From Chrysogorgia sp. JL179-B06 (lineage: Eukaryota; Cnidaria; Anthozoa; Scleralcyonacea; Chrysogorgiidae): a stretch of DNA of 64,000 bases. Below, in pieces: positions 28,101 through 35,746 of this stretch. Where the stretch lies: NCBI GenBank assembly GCA_035772405.1, contig JAYKKM010000193.1, positions 2,317,501 through 2,381,500 on the forward strand, read 5' to 3'. The number at the start of each line of letters is the position of its first letter. Positions within the stretch are counted from its first letter, which is position 1. The notes beneath the pieces were generated by a model that saw only the letters and a list, made by a program, of their open reading frames with translations, made no database searches and had not been told where the DNA came from. The position numbers were made by a program, and so were the translations under genes.

Positions 28101-29154
28101 AAATAGTAAAATACACAGGAAGCGTCTGCACGCAGGCTATTTGAGGTGCCACTTTCCAAAATTAATTTTCATGTTTCTAAGGTCGGAGTTGAATGGAAAT
28201 CATTCAAACGCTACACACACGTGTTTCAGAGCACTTGGGAATCTCACCTCTCACCGGAAAGAAACGCACTAACCCTCCTGCCACTAACATCCTTTATCAT
28301 CACCATGACACTGGTCACCCTATCTCATTTGACGATTTTAAAATAATTTCTTCTTGCTCTTTTGAGTCTGAACAGACAGCTTACTCATTCGCAATCTTAA
28401 ACCTTCTCTAAATGGCAATATTGGTTCTGTGCCACTCTTTCTTTTATAATCTTACTTTCTGTCTGTCACTTTTATTATAGTAACTCTCTCTGATTGGTTA
28501 TTGCATGCATATTTTATGATACTCTGTAATTATATATTATGTAGTCTCACTACACTCATGTAAATTATTCTCTGAAGATGTTGTGATAATAACAACGAAA
28601 CGTTAGAACTTTATTAAATATTATGATTTTACTCTCGTGTCCGACTCAATGGCTTTTATGAAAATAATATGCTGGGCTTTGATATTTATGATTAGATTAC
28701 GCTTCCCGCCTGGTTGTTCAATAGCTGATGTCCTAAAGAAACGCTATGTCAAACATAATTTTGTGCGAATCGAAGTAAACAAACTGTGTGGAAATATTGA
28801 AGCTATAAACGGAAAGAATTCCCCAACTTGGGTTTATTAGCGGAACTAGTGTTTGCTCGAAAGGGCTATCAGTTTTTTGACGAGTAAACGTTTCAAACAC
28901 GCCGTTCTAGAGACGCGCTTAATTATAAAGCAGAACAATGCGATTTGGACAGCAAATGCGCGCGAAGAGACTTTCCAGCGCGCTTTAGTCTTACAAGATA
29001 TCTATTTTTGGAGAAAGACGCGAAAGCGCACTAAACTTTACTCGCCGCTGCTAAGTGTCTCCAGCACTTCTATGCCCTTTGAGCATAAATAATAAAGAAC
29101 TCGATCTCGTTAGTCAAGTGAAAGTTTTGGAAATTATTATTAGCAATGACCTGA

Positions 29155-29214
<60 letters not shown>

Positions 29215-32200
29215 GACGTATACTATTGGGAGCATTACACAATAGTCTCAATGCTCTTACAACAATATATTCTTAATGTTACTTATAAAACTAATAAAAA
29301 TGAAAACTGAAATGAAATTGAAATGGAACTGTCACCTTGACTGTCTAAACGAATGTAAAGCATCTAAACGAATGTACGTCTTGACAGAGTGCAATATAAT
29401 TCCAAAAACATGGAATCATTATGTCAGACCAACCCAGGTTTTGGTCAGACATGATCGGACACTACCTGTAGTTATTTTCGAATTCAATGGAAAAAATGTT
29501 GACTATGGAAAACATCTCAATGCAGGAAACATATTAAGAAATTACTGCGGCCAAATGGTCGGCCAAAATGTCTGTGCAGACATAGGCGTACGGGCAAAAT
29601 TTTGTAGGGGGGGCTGAGCATAACTTGCCCGAATAAATGATGACGTCAATATTACTGAAGAACACGAATTGCCATCGTTTAGCCTAAGCATTATTACACA
29701 TGCACGTTTTTCATTACACTGTAATGTATATGAACATGCATTCAAAACATGTACATTAGGGGGGTCCGGGGGCATGCTCCCCCGAGAATTTTTGATTCCC
29801 TGAAAGTGTATTTCCTGCAATTTGAGGGTACTTTTCTCGTTTTTGCAGCCGCGGCAGTGTTTGCATGAGTCGAAGTATTTAATTACCATTAAAGTAACAC
29901 AGATTTTCCAAATTTAGACCGCGTGGATATCTCTCCTGAAACGCATAGAGAATGCGTTGCACGACGGCAGAAGAGAAGGAAGGAAAAGCAATTAGCCACA
30001 AAACCAAATGTACAAGATTACGTTTAGACAACGCCCGAACCAAGGCCTGGCTATATGCCACTTTTAACCATTGCTAAATGAACGACAATGAAATCCCAGA
30101 TTTCCCTCAATGAGAATCCGTTATAATGTCATTAAGTTGCATTAAAATATTAGAATAATTTAATACAGGACCTTTTTGCCCGAATAGCTAATTTTTCGGA
30201 CAACTGGAGCTGCAGTCGACGGGGAGCTGCAGTCCCCCCGTCTCGTACGCCTATGTGTGCAGAACATGAATCAGTGGACGGCCATATCCGCGTTTTGCGT
30301 GGAATATAGCCAGTGGCCGACCGTTATATTGCACTCTGCTTACTTAAACACGCTATAGTCTCCACTAACGACATGGTCTACTTCTACTGTACGTGTATTC
30401 GCAGTGTTGTATCACCCGTGATAATGCTCTTCCTGGATATCTTAGTGACGGCCCTTTTTATCATCTTAGCCTAGGACCTGGGCTACCGTACAGTGATGCT
30501 CTAGTAATATATAAACTTTTTTCATTGGTTGATCGTCGTCAGACTCTCTGTCAGAAACTTTTCAAATCAATACAGTTAAGGATCCTTTAAGCCACAAGTT
30601 GTTTAAATTATTACTGGCTTTTAATGACAACTTTTTATCGAACCTCGTTATCATATAGTACAGTAACAGATTTAAAATATCCTTTTTTCTGATTCAGTAC
30701 ATCAAATGCATTGTAATTTCTAGTATGTAATTAGTTAGTTTATCCAATGTAATCCAGCTTATGCTGCAAATATTGGTTTTATATAAATTATTATTATTAT
30801 TATTATTATTATCGAAATTAGCTTCTCTGATGAAGATTCCTTGTCTGATGATGCAAACGCCGAAGTCACTGACGATCGCAGTTCATCTGAAGATGATTTA
30901 ATGGCTATAGAGGGCAATTTATGAATAAGCACAATTGAATAAGAACCATTTAGTTGTGTTCTTTCTGTATGTTTTTGTGAAATAATATGGCTACAAACTA
31001 TCTGCAATTATCTAACAATTTGATTTATTTGCTTTGTCAATATTACAGTAACAATGTAATTTTTATTTGTAAAGCTATTGAAAGAAGAGAATTGTTGAAA
31101 ACTGAGTTTAGCATATTTAAAAAAATGTTAGGATTATTACTTCGACTAATAATGTATGTATGTATGTTTGTTTGTTTGTCAGGACCTCCATTGATACCAG
31201 TTCATGTAACTGAAGGGGCTATCCTGAATAAATATTATCTTTATCTTATCTTAATAAATTATGACATCATCAACAAAATTAATTTAGTGCAAATACCTGC
31301 ATGCCTTCAATTTTTATATGACAAAACCGAGTATGCAGGTGATTCGCGATTTGGATGTGGCAATACTGTATTAGAGTAAAACTTTCTCATTTGTGAGGAA
31401 TCGATTATAACCAACAGGAAAAAGCTTTTATACAGGGCTAAAAAGTGATTAACCGAGGTAGTGTGAATGGATTCAGTTCACCAAAATATTAGGTGGGTAG
31501 GATGGGCCCTTATTATAACTCTCCTCTTGGTAGAGTATAGTTACATGTACATGTACCATCATTCATTATACGTACCTGCTGATCTGTGTTAATTATATGT
31601 AATACTTGACTGATTGCTTTAACAGATCCAGAAGCACCATGAATATATTTAAAATAGCATTTATTCTCAGCTGAAAAGGAATTCATAAGTAAAAAATATA
31701 AGGCACAGTACATACTATCATCACACATGCCCTGACTGGTCAATACACATGTGAGATCCAAACAGAAGAAATTACCTTGATAAAAAAATGAACATACTGG
31801 TATACTTTTAATTCATTTTTTGAAGAATATTACCATACATTAACAAAAACCAATAACTGAGAACCTGGGAGGTTTAAAGAAACTACAATTACTGAAAAGA
31901 TGTGATCATTTTACTCTCACAATAACTTTCAAATCTTTAAAAAATCATTGCATTCAAAACATTAGGCAATGTCCCATGTAATTCAGATTTTAACCCTTTC
32001 AACCCCAACCCCCCTGGAGATGTTGCCAACCATATTTCCCCAGCCAAGTTAACATTATGCAGTATTGGGAAACGTTATGTTACATAATACATTATAGTTC
32101 AGGTTATGTTCTTTCTATAATGTAGCTTGCCAAGTGAATGTGACTTGTAATCTTGAATGTGTGTGTATACAAGCTGTCAAATGCATTTTTACTCTGTGCA

Positions 32201-35200
32201 TGTGTGCATGTATATTACAGGACCATACTACATATTGGGAAGTCTGTATACATGTAGTAAAAAGGTGGTCACAACAACGGGTCAGACTGTATAATATAAT
32301 GTACAAATTTGAAAATATACTGTATTTGTCAAAAATATATTTTATCTGTTTATAGTTTGGTTTATTAAGCTTTGCCACACAATACAATACAATTTATAAC
32401 ATATAATAACAAGCTAACAAATAGGCAGAAAGGCTGCAACACCACAACAGCTTTCGCAAATAACTGTACGTGGCCTTACACAGTTACACTAAGATAAATA
32501 AAATTTTAAAATATTAAAGGGGAAAAGTACAGTATACATACTGATACAAACAAAAAACAGACAGACACAAAAATTACATAATGCTGAGTTTAAAAACAAC
32601 AAGATGGCACCTGGCCCAGACCGCTAGCAGTATGTGGAAGACCACCTGTCTAAAGCTAGTGTAGTGAATCATCTTTGTCAAAAACATTATTTAACATGCA
32701 AAAATAATAATCCAAAAGAAACTTTCTAAAAACATTCAAAGTACAGTAATAGTTCTTCATCACAAGTGTTTTGGTAGAGCATTCCACATTCTACAAGTTC
32801 TTACAAAATAGATAAATGTGTAAGGCTTTGGGATAAAAGTGTAAGCTACTGGATGGTTACATTGCAATGCAAAATATTATGTTAATGCATAAGAACAAAT
32901 TCTACTCAACTCATTGTGTTGAAAAGCCTAGCCTTGGGTACAATGGGATAGAAAAAATGTAAATCAAGTCAACTGACTATTTAAAATCTAATAGATTCCA
33001 ATAATGTGGTTTAAGTTATCAATGACAACTGAACAACTTATTTTCACAAGATTTGCTTGTTTTCTAGTTGTGGAAAATATTTTGACAGCAACATTTTAAA
33101 TAATAATAATAACATTTTGCTTTTTGAACAAATTTGTTTTGGGTATCTAATCATAGTTAAAGTTTGCAATAAGAAGCAGTTAAATTAGTGACTATTTGCT
33201 ATTAAACCAATGTGGAATAATGATTTTTATCTTACTTGCTTGAAAATCAATGTTACGAGAAATTAACCACTTCATTCGTCTTTTTCCTGTAGTATCTGCA
33301 CTTTGTTTATAATCCAAGCAATTTGAAACAGAGTGAGCATCTCCTATAGAAAATGTTATTTTAATACATACATGATACATGGTAAAAATAAAACACACTA
33401 CACTATATTTTTATTTCAGATCAGGGTAACATGAAAATTAATTACGGTAACACCTACAGGGTATGTATACTACAGATTCGATGGAAAAGTATTAAGATGG
33501 TAAGTTGTTGCGAAAATATTGCATGCTCTTATTAGCACACTGCATTAAAGCTTGAGTAACAAACAATTTACTATATTGAAATAATCAAGATGCAAGTCAC
33601 ATTTAATATATTCTGATAAAATATATACAGACATACCAAGACTGCTGTTCAGCAGTACGATGTTGCACATATGAACTAGTACATGTTTACAATACTTATT
33701 TAGAAGCATGGTACTTATTACTTATTTAGAAGCACGGGTGGCATGCACTGCTGGCGTTGCTTCTCGCCACTGAGTTCTGAGGTTAAGCCTGATCGTGCGG
33801 GGTTAATACTGATCCCTGAGCTTGAGACTCATGCACGAGTAGAGTTGTTGATTCTCTCTTGTGGATCAACTCAGCCTTCCATCCTTCTGAAGTTGTTAAA
33901 ATGAGTACCAGCTTGCTGGGGTAAGTGGACTTTGTCTAGGGATAGTAGTTGCACACACCCCTACCTTTGGGTAATAGCAAAAGAAAAATGAGCCCACGGG
34001 TCGCCTTCTGCTGCATGCCAGTACCTACTACTACCTTTACTTTTACACAACGTTGCCCTCGCTCTAGCATCTGAGTTCTGGTAACTCAATGGTTAGAGTG
34101 TCTAACTAGAGATCAGTGTCTAACTAGAGATCAGTGTTTAACTAGAGATAGTTACTAGAGACAAATATTACATGCAATTAAGCATTGGGGAGTCCACTTT
34201 TCAATCTATTTCTTTAGTTGGATTCTCAAAAAGGTTGATGTACTGCCAAAATAGTTTGTCCGAGGTCCAGTGTTTCAAGCAAAGGCGCGACAAGTGCAAA
34301 CAATTGTCACAGCTCCAATCACTCAAAACTTTACACCTCCTAGACACTATTTTGGCTTATATTAACTATGTTTGACAGCACACATTCAATTTGTATTTAT
34401 ACTACACTGCCTAGACAGAACACTTTTATATTTCTTTAATAGTTATTTAATATATTATTTTTAAAAATAGCAGATAATAAATGGGATTAAAATATTAAAT
34501 TACAAATTACCACAATAATATTGAAACATTTGAGATTCAGGTCATAGTGCAAGAAAACAAAAACAATATTTGATATTCACTACACGAATAGTGATAATCT
34601 GTCTGTATACACTTGTTGAATATCATTCCGCTACAAGATAGAAATCGTTCGAAGCGAGAGGCTTCAGCCGTACGTCAAGTGAAGATCCAATATTGAGGAA
34701 AAGAACGGCGTTCAAAAATTATCTAGTAAGAGCGGTTCGATTCTTGGTTGGGGCAGTCAGATAAATTTCCAAAAACACTTTAAGAATGGTGATGTAATTA
34801 GAATGAAATTGACAAGGATGCGAATTGGGAAAGTGATATAGCTTTTTTTCCTATTTCCCCACAATTTATTCAGAATGGGTTTTTCCAAAACCTTTATCGG
34901 ATCTTGTGGACAGATCGGGCGGCTTTTTAGCACATCAAATTAACAGCGAAATACACAAAAGCTTTGAAACGACAATTTCGTAGCATGCTTTTGATCTGTT
35001 TCTTTGTGAATCGAGATTCAGAAAACAGAGTCATCGAAAACGTACCGATAAAGTAATGCTTTAGCTAATAATCCCAATCTGTTAGTCTTTTGGCAGTTGT
35101 GCCGTATTTGTGTTAATCAGTTACCATTAATACTTGAGTATTCAATGGAACGTCAATGATCATGTATTAAAAGCATGCGAATTCATGTTAATTCACTACC

Positions 35201-35746
35201 AGTGTTGGCAAGAGATACTACATGTATACAATGGCATAATATTAAATAATATTAAATAACCCGAATAATTCTGTCTTCTTGGAAGTTCAAAGACAAAGAA
35301 GTATTATTTCAAACTGCACAAATGTTTGATAAGTAATTGTGATCGACTGGAGTGGGGTTTGACGTTTGGCTATTGTTGACAAAGGTCGTATTTAACGTAG
35401 CGTTGCCGAGGAAATATAAATACAATACCATTGATATTATTTTTCACTGCCTGAGAAACGATGATTAAAACCAAAAGACCGTCTTACCACCGTTCAAACA
35501 ACAGAACAATTATAAATTTACGAACTCTCCGTCTGCATTTCACCCAGAAACCAATTAATTAAGTTGAAGTTCAGGCAGATTTCAAACTTCAACCAGGCGC
35601 TTTGAGATCAACTCACCAGAATAGAATAATCCGATCCAATCAGTAGAACTTGTACTAAATCCTCCATGCCAGAATAACGTTACTGTCTCGCCAACAATAA
35701 CGTGATGTTTATCAAGTAAAATTGTTGATAAGCCACCGTTGTCCAT
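822..35746 (-). CDS. HECW: HECW-type HECT E3 ubiquitin ligase, N-terminal 1405 codons (11 exons, gene continues beyond left edge)
   Basis: Joined exons in gene order: 35746-35617, 33343-33236, 31670-31576, 19506-19437, 17198-17029, 14633-14491, 10672-10557, 9067-6137, 3180-3094, 1604-1544, 1125-822. All junctions are GT-AG and phase-compatible and the total is 4215 nt. Predicted layout: HECW N-terminal domain (about residues 1-110), C2 domain (about 125-265), disordered acidic Ser/Thr/Asn-rich linker (about 278-1248), WW1 (about 1249-1281), then the helical stretch that precedes WW2 in vertebrate HECW1/2. Members of this family bind membranes or substrates through C2 and WW domains and transfer ubiquitin from the HECT cysteine; known vertebrate targets include Dishevelled and p73-type proteins. 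The HECT domain is outside the window, so activity cannot be judged. The linker is longer than I recall for human HECW2. HECW1 and HECW2 cannot be told apart, and this is probably the single pre-duplication gene. Confidence 0.94.
1341..1517. repeat. (GTGCA)n microsatellite
   Basis: About 35 uninterrupted copies of the pentamer, inside the HECW intron between exons 10 and 11 and 26 bp from the exon 10 donor. The repetitive ORFs it creates on both strands are not genes. Confidence 0.97.
1544..1604 (-). CDS. HECW: HECW exon 10 (short exon after WW1)
   Basis: 61 nt: two bases, 19 codons, two bases. Acceptor GTTTGTTAG, donor AGAAG|GTAGTA (weak). Ends NLDR and joins exon 11 to give QNLDRRYQSFRRTL, matching QLNRRYQSIRRTM of human HECW2. 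It is the only reading that repairs the phase mismatch between exons 9 and 11. The pentanucleotide microsatellite begins 26 bp into the next intron. Confidence 0.9.
1745..3080. repeat. TTAA-flanked inverted-repeat element (family F), interrupted
   Basis: Left end TTAAAGTGCCTATAAGCCC; the right part (about 2880-3075) matches the element part at 55870-56107, whose end reads GGGCGTATAAGCACTT. Inside, 2006-2075 and 2400-2466 are inverted copies of one sequence around a CCCTGGG motif. It fills the intron between HECW exons 9 and 10. The exact right border is unclear. Confidence 0.5.
3094..3180 (-). CDS. HECW: HECW exon 9 (first WW domain)
   Basis: 28 codons with split codons at both ends; acceptor TTTTAG, donor GCAG|GTGATT. 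Together with exon 8 it reads PLPAHWERAVDSYGRVYYID and then RVTTWNKP, a textbook WW domain with both Trp residues, the GRVYY core and the terminal Pro. In the family it binds PPxY-type proline motifs in substrates. Confidence 0.97.
3352..3512. repeat. foldback element copy 1 (AATAATTGTTTTATTA ends)
   Basis: Arms carry AACAATTATTGGAT, ATGATATCAAGAATTATCC and ATGTTATC around a centre near CCGAAGCTGAAGGC. Lies in the intron between HECW exons 8 and 9. Confidence 0.8.
3913..4080. repeat. foldback element copy 2
   Basis: Same family as 3352-3512: AACAATTATTGGATTCGG arms and a perfect GTGTTATCAGCCGAAG hairpin centre. Confidence 0.8.
4284..4360 (+). repeat. tRNA-like SINE head
   Basis: Folds as a tRNA with a 7-bp acceptor stem (GAGTCTC/GGGACTC), D arm GCTC...GAGC and T arm ACAGG/CCTGT. 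A box GGCTCAATGGTTAGAGCG and B box GGTTCGATTCC are intact. The anticodon stem has a mismatch and position 33 is C, so this is a SINE promoter rather than a working tRNA. Its tail CTGAGGATACGAGCTTGACG recurs at 14865-15006. Confidence 0.7.
4669..5836. mobile_element. hAT-like nonautonomous element (GGGCGGTATACCGGT ends)
   Basis: Inverted ends GAGTTGGGCGGTATACCGGT and the reverse complement around 5775-5836, with ATACCGGTAT subterminal motifs. Terminal sequence resembles hAT MITEs; no transposase is present. Confidence 0.6.
4926..5640. repeat. innermost element with tandem GGCCGACAGACATTT terminal repeats
   Basis: Both ends consist of about 8-10 short repeats of a GGCCGACAGGACATTT-like unit in opposite orientations, then arms with TTTCACGCATATTTA. 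A TIR element with subterminal repeat arrays; ORFs over it are meaningless. Confidence 0.8.
6137..9067 (-). CDS. HECW: HECW exon 8 (giant disordered linker exon)
   Basis: 2931 nt uninterrupted, residues about 278-1254. Very rich in Ser, Thr, Asn, Asp and Glu with no globular domain. Short features: PPPDVIPLSFEEE and PPPIPLSLN proline stretches, a basic patch KVKKKGKSRNR (about 1151-1161) followed by RRRR about 25 residues later, which could be a nuclear import signal, then an acidic lead EEPLPA running into the WW domain. Acceptor TTTTAACAG, donor GCTC|GTAAGT. An ATG 23 codons inside the exon opens a 967-residue ORF, but conserved C2 exons upstream show that it is internal. Long opposite-strand ORFs here are shadows. 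Vertebrate HECW genes also have a long linker between C2 and WW1. Confidence 0.95.
9796..10334. repeat. TTAA-flanked MITE (family C, intact copy)
   Basis: TTAAAGTGCCCTGTAATCAA at left and GTCGCAGGGGCACTTTAA at right. Contains TGACGTCA-type palindromes. It is the uninterrupted relative of 43034-43806 and so serves as the empty site for the insertion there. Confidence 0.8.
10557..10672 (-). CDS. HECW: HECW exon 7 (last C2 strand, start of linker)
   Basis: 38 codons; acceptor GTTTTTAG, donor CCAGAA|GTAAGT (strong). The peptide RKVLGTFSLTIKTN is taken as the last C2 strand (SGYLQFKVEV in vertebrates). Identity is low here, so the call rests on position, splice signals and phase: it joins exon 6 through a split Arg and exon 8 through a split Arg. 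Confidence 0.82.
10750..11329. repeat. TTAA-flanked MITE (family A, complete copy)
   Basis: TTAAAGTGCCACTACGAT...ATCGTAGTGGCACTTTAA, about 580 bp. Related copies: 51128-51345 (partial) and 63807-64000 (reverse, cut by the window edge). Confidence 0.85.
11845..11918 (+). repeat. tRNA-like SINE head
   Basis: ATAGCTCAGTGGTTAGAGCG (A box) and GGGTTCGATTCC (B box) with weak acceptor pairing TGTCTCA/TGGGGCA. The fragment near 34735 (GGTTCGATTCTTGGTTGGGG) looks like the same family. Confidence 0.65.
12500..13075 (-). mobile_element. CR1/L2-like non-LTR retrotransposon 3' fragment
   Basis: Minus-strand ORF 13062-12742 (106 aa) has the usual C-terminal tail of invertebrate CR1/L2-type reverse transcriptases: HNGRQFVV-like start, FVRRVAKLWNILPSTL, and a Cys-rich end WKSVCIKCKYARLL. 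AT-rich 3' UTR follows to about 12500. 5'-truncated; sits in the HECW intron between exons 6 and 7. Confidence 0.7.
13141..14462. repeat. 16-bp satellite array (ACAACTAGACCTTCAT)n
   Basis: About 80 copies of a 16-bp unit with CATAC, CATGC and CGTAC variants. Rare variants (CCTGCACTAG at 13741 and 14145; CATAACAACT at 13221 and 14009) recur at about 404 and 788 bp, which suggests higher-order duplication. It fills the start of the HECW intron after exon 6. Confidence 0.97.
14491..14633 (-). CDS. HECW: HECW exon 6 (C2 domain, FLGKL segment)
   Basis: 47 codons plus two bases; acceptor TTGTCTAG, donor GCAG|GTACGG. The peptide DILEVEVRNKS then PIFSRFLGKLHFPLRELL matches DVLEIEIKDKF and PIIKRFLGKLTIPVQRLL of HECW2. 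The donor lies only about 28 bp from the edge of a 1.3 kb 16-bp satellite in the following intron. Confidence 0.96.
14679..15392. repeat. TTAA-flanked MITE (family E)
   Basis: TTAAAGGGCCTATAACGTCA at left, TGACGTTATGGGCACTTTAA at right. An inverted SINE-derived hairpin (14865-15006, GGGCGATCGTCAAGCTCGTA arms with a degenerate tRNA-like B box) sits inside it. Confidence 0.75.
15613..15650. repeat. perfect 17-bp hairpin
   Basis: ATTGGGAGGTTGTCCAG, loop GTAA, and the exact reverse complement. No T-run follows. Probably the centre of a small foldback. Confidence 0.7.
16098..16385. repeat. MITE with GATTAAGCGCC ends
   Basis: Left CCTCGATTAAGCGCCCCC, right GGGGCGCTTAATCGACG; interior holds repeated CGAATAAGCGCCCCC units and a long C run (16267-16280). 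Confidence 0.7.
17029..17198 (-). CDS. HECW: HECW exon 5 (C2 domain core)
   Basis: 56 codons after a split Gly. Contains LKRTMFSRPSPYVKVNLRPG and later TIEPSWGHE, matching [20 protein letters not shown] and TTNPIWHRE of human HECW2. The SPYVKV motif is the usual C2 strand. Donor GAG|GTACTG is weak, but the phase (0) fits exon 6 exactly. Confidence 0.95.
17560..17870 (-). repeat. tRNA-derived SINE, copy 1
   Basis: Minus-strand tRNA-like head (reverse of GGATTTGAACCCGGGTCTCC and GTGTGGTAACCACTA) plus a body with GGGCCTACGATTTAAGGTCG and GAAGACCCGAAAGTCTTA. The body is shared with 63480-63755. Confidence 0.75.
18457..18530 (+). repeat. tRNA-like SINE head
   Basis: CTGTAGCTCAGTTGGCTACA A-box region and a degenerate B box GGGTTCACGAATTCCC (extra bases). 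Not a functional tRNA. Confidence 0.55.
18790..19330. repeat. inverted pair of tRNA-derived SINE copies
   Basis: A tRNA-like head on minus (18890-18964) and one on plus (19121-19195) flanked by matching arms (TTTTAAGACCAAACCGGGAC; TGAAGGAAAATTTCGAG). The pair makes a long hairpin about 110 bp from HECW exon 4. Confidence 0.75.
19437..19506 (-). CDS. HECW: HECW exon 4 (linker and first C2 strand)
   Basis: 70 nt, phase 0 in and phase 1 out; acceptor TTCTTTAG, donor ACAG|GTAATT. Ends with SGQLLEFTITG, aligning with SRKLVSFTLSD, the first beta strand of the HECW C2 domain. Too short for ORF finding; supported by phase continuity with exons 3 and 5. Confidence 0.88.
20165..20350 (+). CDS. unidentified 61-codon ORF
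   Basis: Open frame ending in LPWMNLSDDLLSVNIKN with an AATAAA about 30 bp past the stop. Composition looks protein-like, but I recognise no family and see no conserved neighbour exon. Could be a last exon or a transposon relic. Confidence 0.2.
   Translation: MKGYYMYTLQLPSNLWTLHVESYEVLMYPAVPDDIHATGVVSAELPWMNLSDDLLSVNIKN
20602..21403. mobile_element. Tc1/mariner- or pogo-like nonautonomous element
   Basis: Ends CAGTTGACTCTCCC and GGGAGAGTTAACTG directly flanked by TA on both sides, with subterminal GTCCGCTTACGGGAG motifs. No transposase ORF. Confidence 0.65.
22040..22700 (-). mobile_element. non-LTR retrotransposon 3' fragment
   Basis: Minus ORF 22662-22291 (123 aa) begins LSYPERLKKLKLLPISYW, a standard motif near the C-terminus of CR1/L2/RTE-like reverse transcriptases, and ends WKTYCSKCRSY. 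AT-rich tail to about 22040. 5'-truncated, inside HECW intron 3. Confidence 0.75.
22700..24029. other. part of HECW intron 3 with nothing recognised
   Basis: AT-rich; short ORFs at 22966-23217 and 23229-23468 show no known motif. Confidence 0.5.
24030..24440 (+). mobile_element. CR1/L2-like 3' fragment with ATT tail
   Basis: ORF 24042-24233 carries HNTRSSDRIHLP and RSFKYYGPKTYNDLP, the typical end of CR1/L2 ORF2, then an AT-rich UTR ending in GGGGCTACCCTACTGAAATA and (ATT)n. Confidence 0.8.
24933..25163 (-). pseudogene. Harbinger/HARBI1-like transposase N-terminal fragment
   Basis: 76-codon open frame with ECKAEFRFDRNDIRVLADLL then GLPNNIVRI. This pattern resembles the N-terminal region of cnidarian PIF/Harbinger transposases. 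The frame stops soon after and no catalytic DDE region follows, so it is a fragment. An inverted pair of sequences (25285-25345 and 25640-25690, around AGAGATCAT) lies just right of it. Confidence 0.45.
25786..26076 (-). other. 97-codon open frame without Met
   Basis: Open from a stop at 26079-26077 to TGA at 25786. Contains ITCARCSYAFLADLVKILW and DAVNIWNKLFLDIVYLYARS; hydrophobic and protein-like but not recognised. May be an internal exon of a nested or mobile gene. Confidence 0.2.
26080..27768. other. part of HECW intron 3 with nothing recognised
   Basis: Short direct repeats (GGCACACGCCTT near 26730-26760) and no gene. Confidence 0.5.
27769..27807 (-). ncRNA. hammerhead-ribozyme-like motif (type I layout)
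   Basis: Minus strand reads AATACT, CTGATGA, a GGGC/GCTC hairpin, GAA, ACGT, C, AGTATT. AATACT and AGTATT are perfectly complementary (stem I). The core CUGANGA...GAA and the minimal ACGU stem III followed by C match the small hammerheads known in Penelope-like elements. One extra A before stem II is a weak point. Confidence 0.45.
28139..28411 (+). mobile_element. Penelope-like element fragment (GIY-YIG-type region)
   Basis: Frame from 28193 reads TLHTRVSEHLGISPLTGKK and HDTGHPISFDDFKIISS, a pattern typical of the GIY-YIG endonuclease end of Penelope-like elements. The GIY/YIG motif itself lies upstream and is frame-broken or lost. Confidence 0.6.
28568..28608 (+). ncRNA. second hammerhead-ribozyme-like motif
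   Basis: TTCT, CTGAAGA, GTTGT/ACAAC hairpin, GAA, ACGT, T, AGAA. Stem I is only 4 bp. Same layout as 27769-27807 on the opposite strand, about 160 bp downstream of the Penelope-like fragment. Confidence 0.35.
29157..29213. repeat. (AAT)n microsatellite
   Basis: Uninterrupted AAT repeats, followed by a 60-bp segment (CAATAGTCTCAATGCTCTTA) that recurs near 49345-49420; probably the tail of a retrotransposon. Confidence 0.95.
29300..29580 (+). pseudogene. unidentified coding-like sequence split by a hAT insertion
   Basis: Open frame with WNCHLDCLNECKASKRMYVL and KHLNAGNILRNYCGQMVGQN. The frame enters the hAT-like insertion at 29581; past the insertion the same frame would continue from 30264 for about 20 codons to a stop. 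Family not recognised, probably an older mobile-element ORF. Confidence 0.35.
29581..30255. mobile_element. hAT-type nonautonomous element with 8-bp target duplication
   Basis: Ends CATAGGCGTACG and CGTACGCCTATG, flanked by perfect direct repeats TGTGCAGA at 29573-29580 and 30256-30263. G-rich and C-rich subterminal runs, no transposase. An 8-bp duplication is the hAT signature. Confidence 0.85.
30390..30660 (+). mobile_element. CR1/L2-like reverse transcriptase C-terminal remnant
   Basis: Frame from 30393 has LPYSDALVIYKLFSLVDRRQ then TLCQKLFKSI, the usual SL..RR..LC.KLF.K block of CR1-like RTs; the frame breaks shortly after. Confidence 0.65.
31576..31670 (-). CDS. HECW: HECW exon 3 (end of HECW N-terminal domain)
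   Basis: 31 codons after a split Thr. The peptide NKCYFKYIHGASGSVKA aligns with IKICFKYYHGISGALRA of human HECW2, the most recognisable block of the N-terminal domain. Acceptor TTTTCAG, donor CAG|GTACGT, ends in phase 0. The next exon is 12 kb away. Confidence 0.94.
32400..32990 (-). other. probable old retrotransposon 3' remnant
   Basis: Minus strand near 32800-32770 reads RMWNALPKHL, the LWN.LP motif of CR1-like RT ends, in otherwise decayed sequence. Confidence 0.35.
33236..33343 (-). CDS. HECW: HECW exon 2 (HECW N-terminal domain, middle)
   Basis: 35 full codons flanked by split codons; acceptor TCTATAG, donor GTAAGA. The peptide GKRRMKWLISRNIDF matches the TQKGQIVWRIEPGPYF segment of vertebrate HECW. 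The first split codon completes Gly after LFYS from exon 1. The intron on its right (33344-35616) has no recognised gene. Confidence 0.9.
33344..35616. other. HECW intron 1
   Basis: No gene seen. Degenerate tRNA-like fragments near 34080-34160 (a tandem TCTAACTAGAGATCAGTG run) and 34735-34762. The rest is AT-rich unique sequence. Confidence 0.6.
35617..35746 (-). CDS. HECW: HECW exon 1 (start codon, first half of HECW N-terminal domain)
   Basis: Encodes 43 codons plus one base. The start ATG at 35746 is preceded in frame by a TGA seven codons upstream, which fixes the first Met as the likely start. The end reads GETVTLFWHGG then STDWIGLFYS, matching the FWDIKEEVDPSDWIGLY region of vertebrate HECW proteins. 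Donor TCTG|GTGAGT is strong. No 5' UTR exon or promoter element was recognised upstream. Confidence 0.93.
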
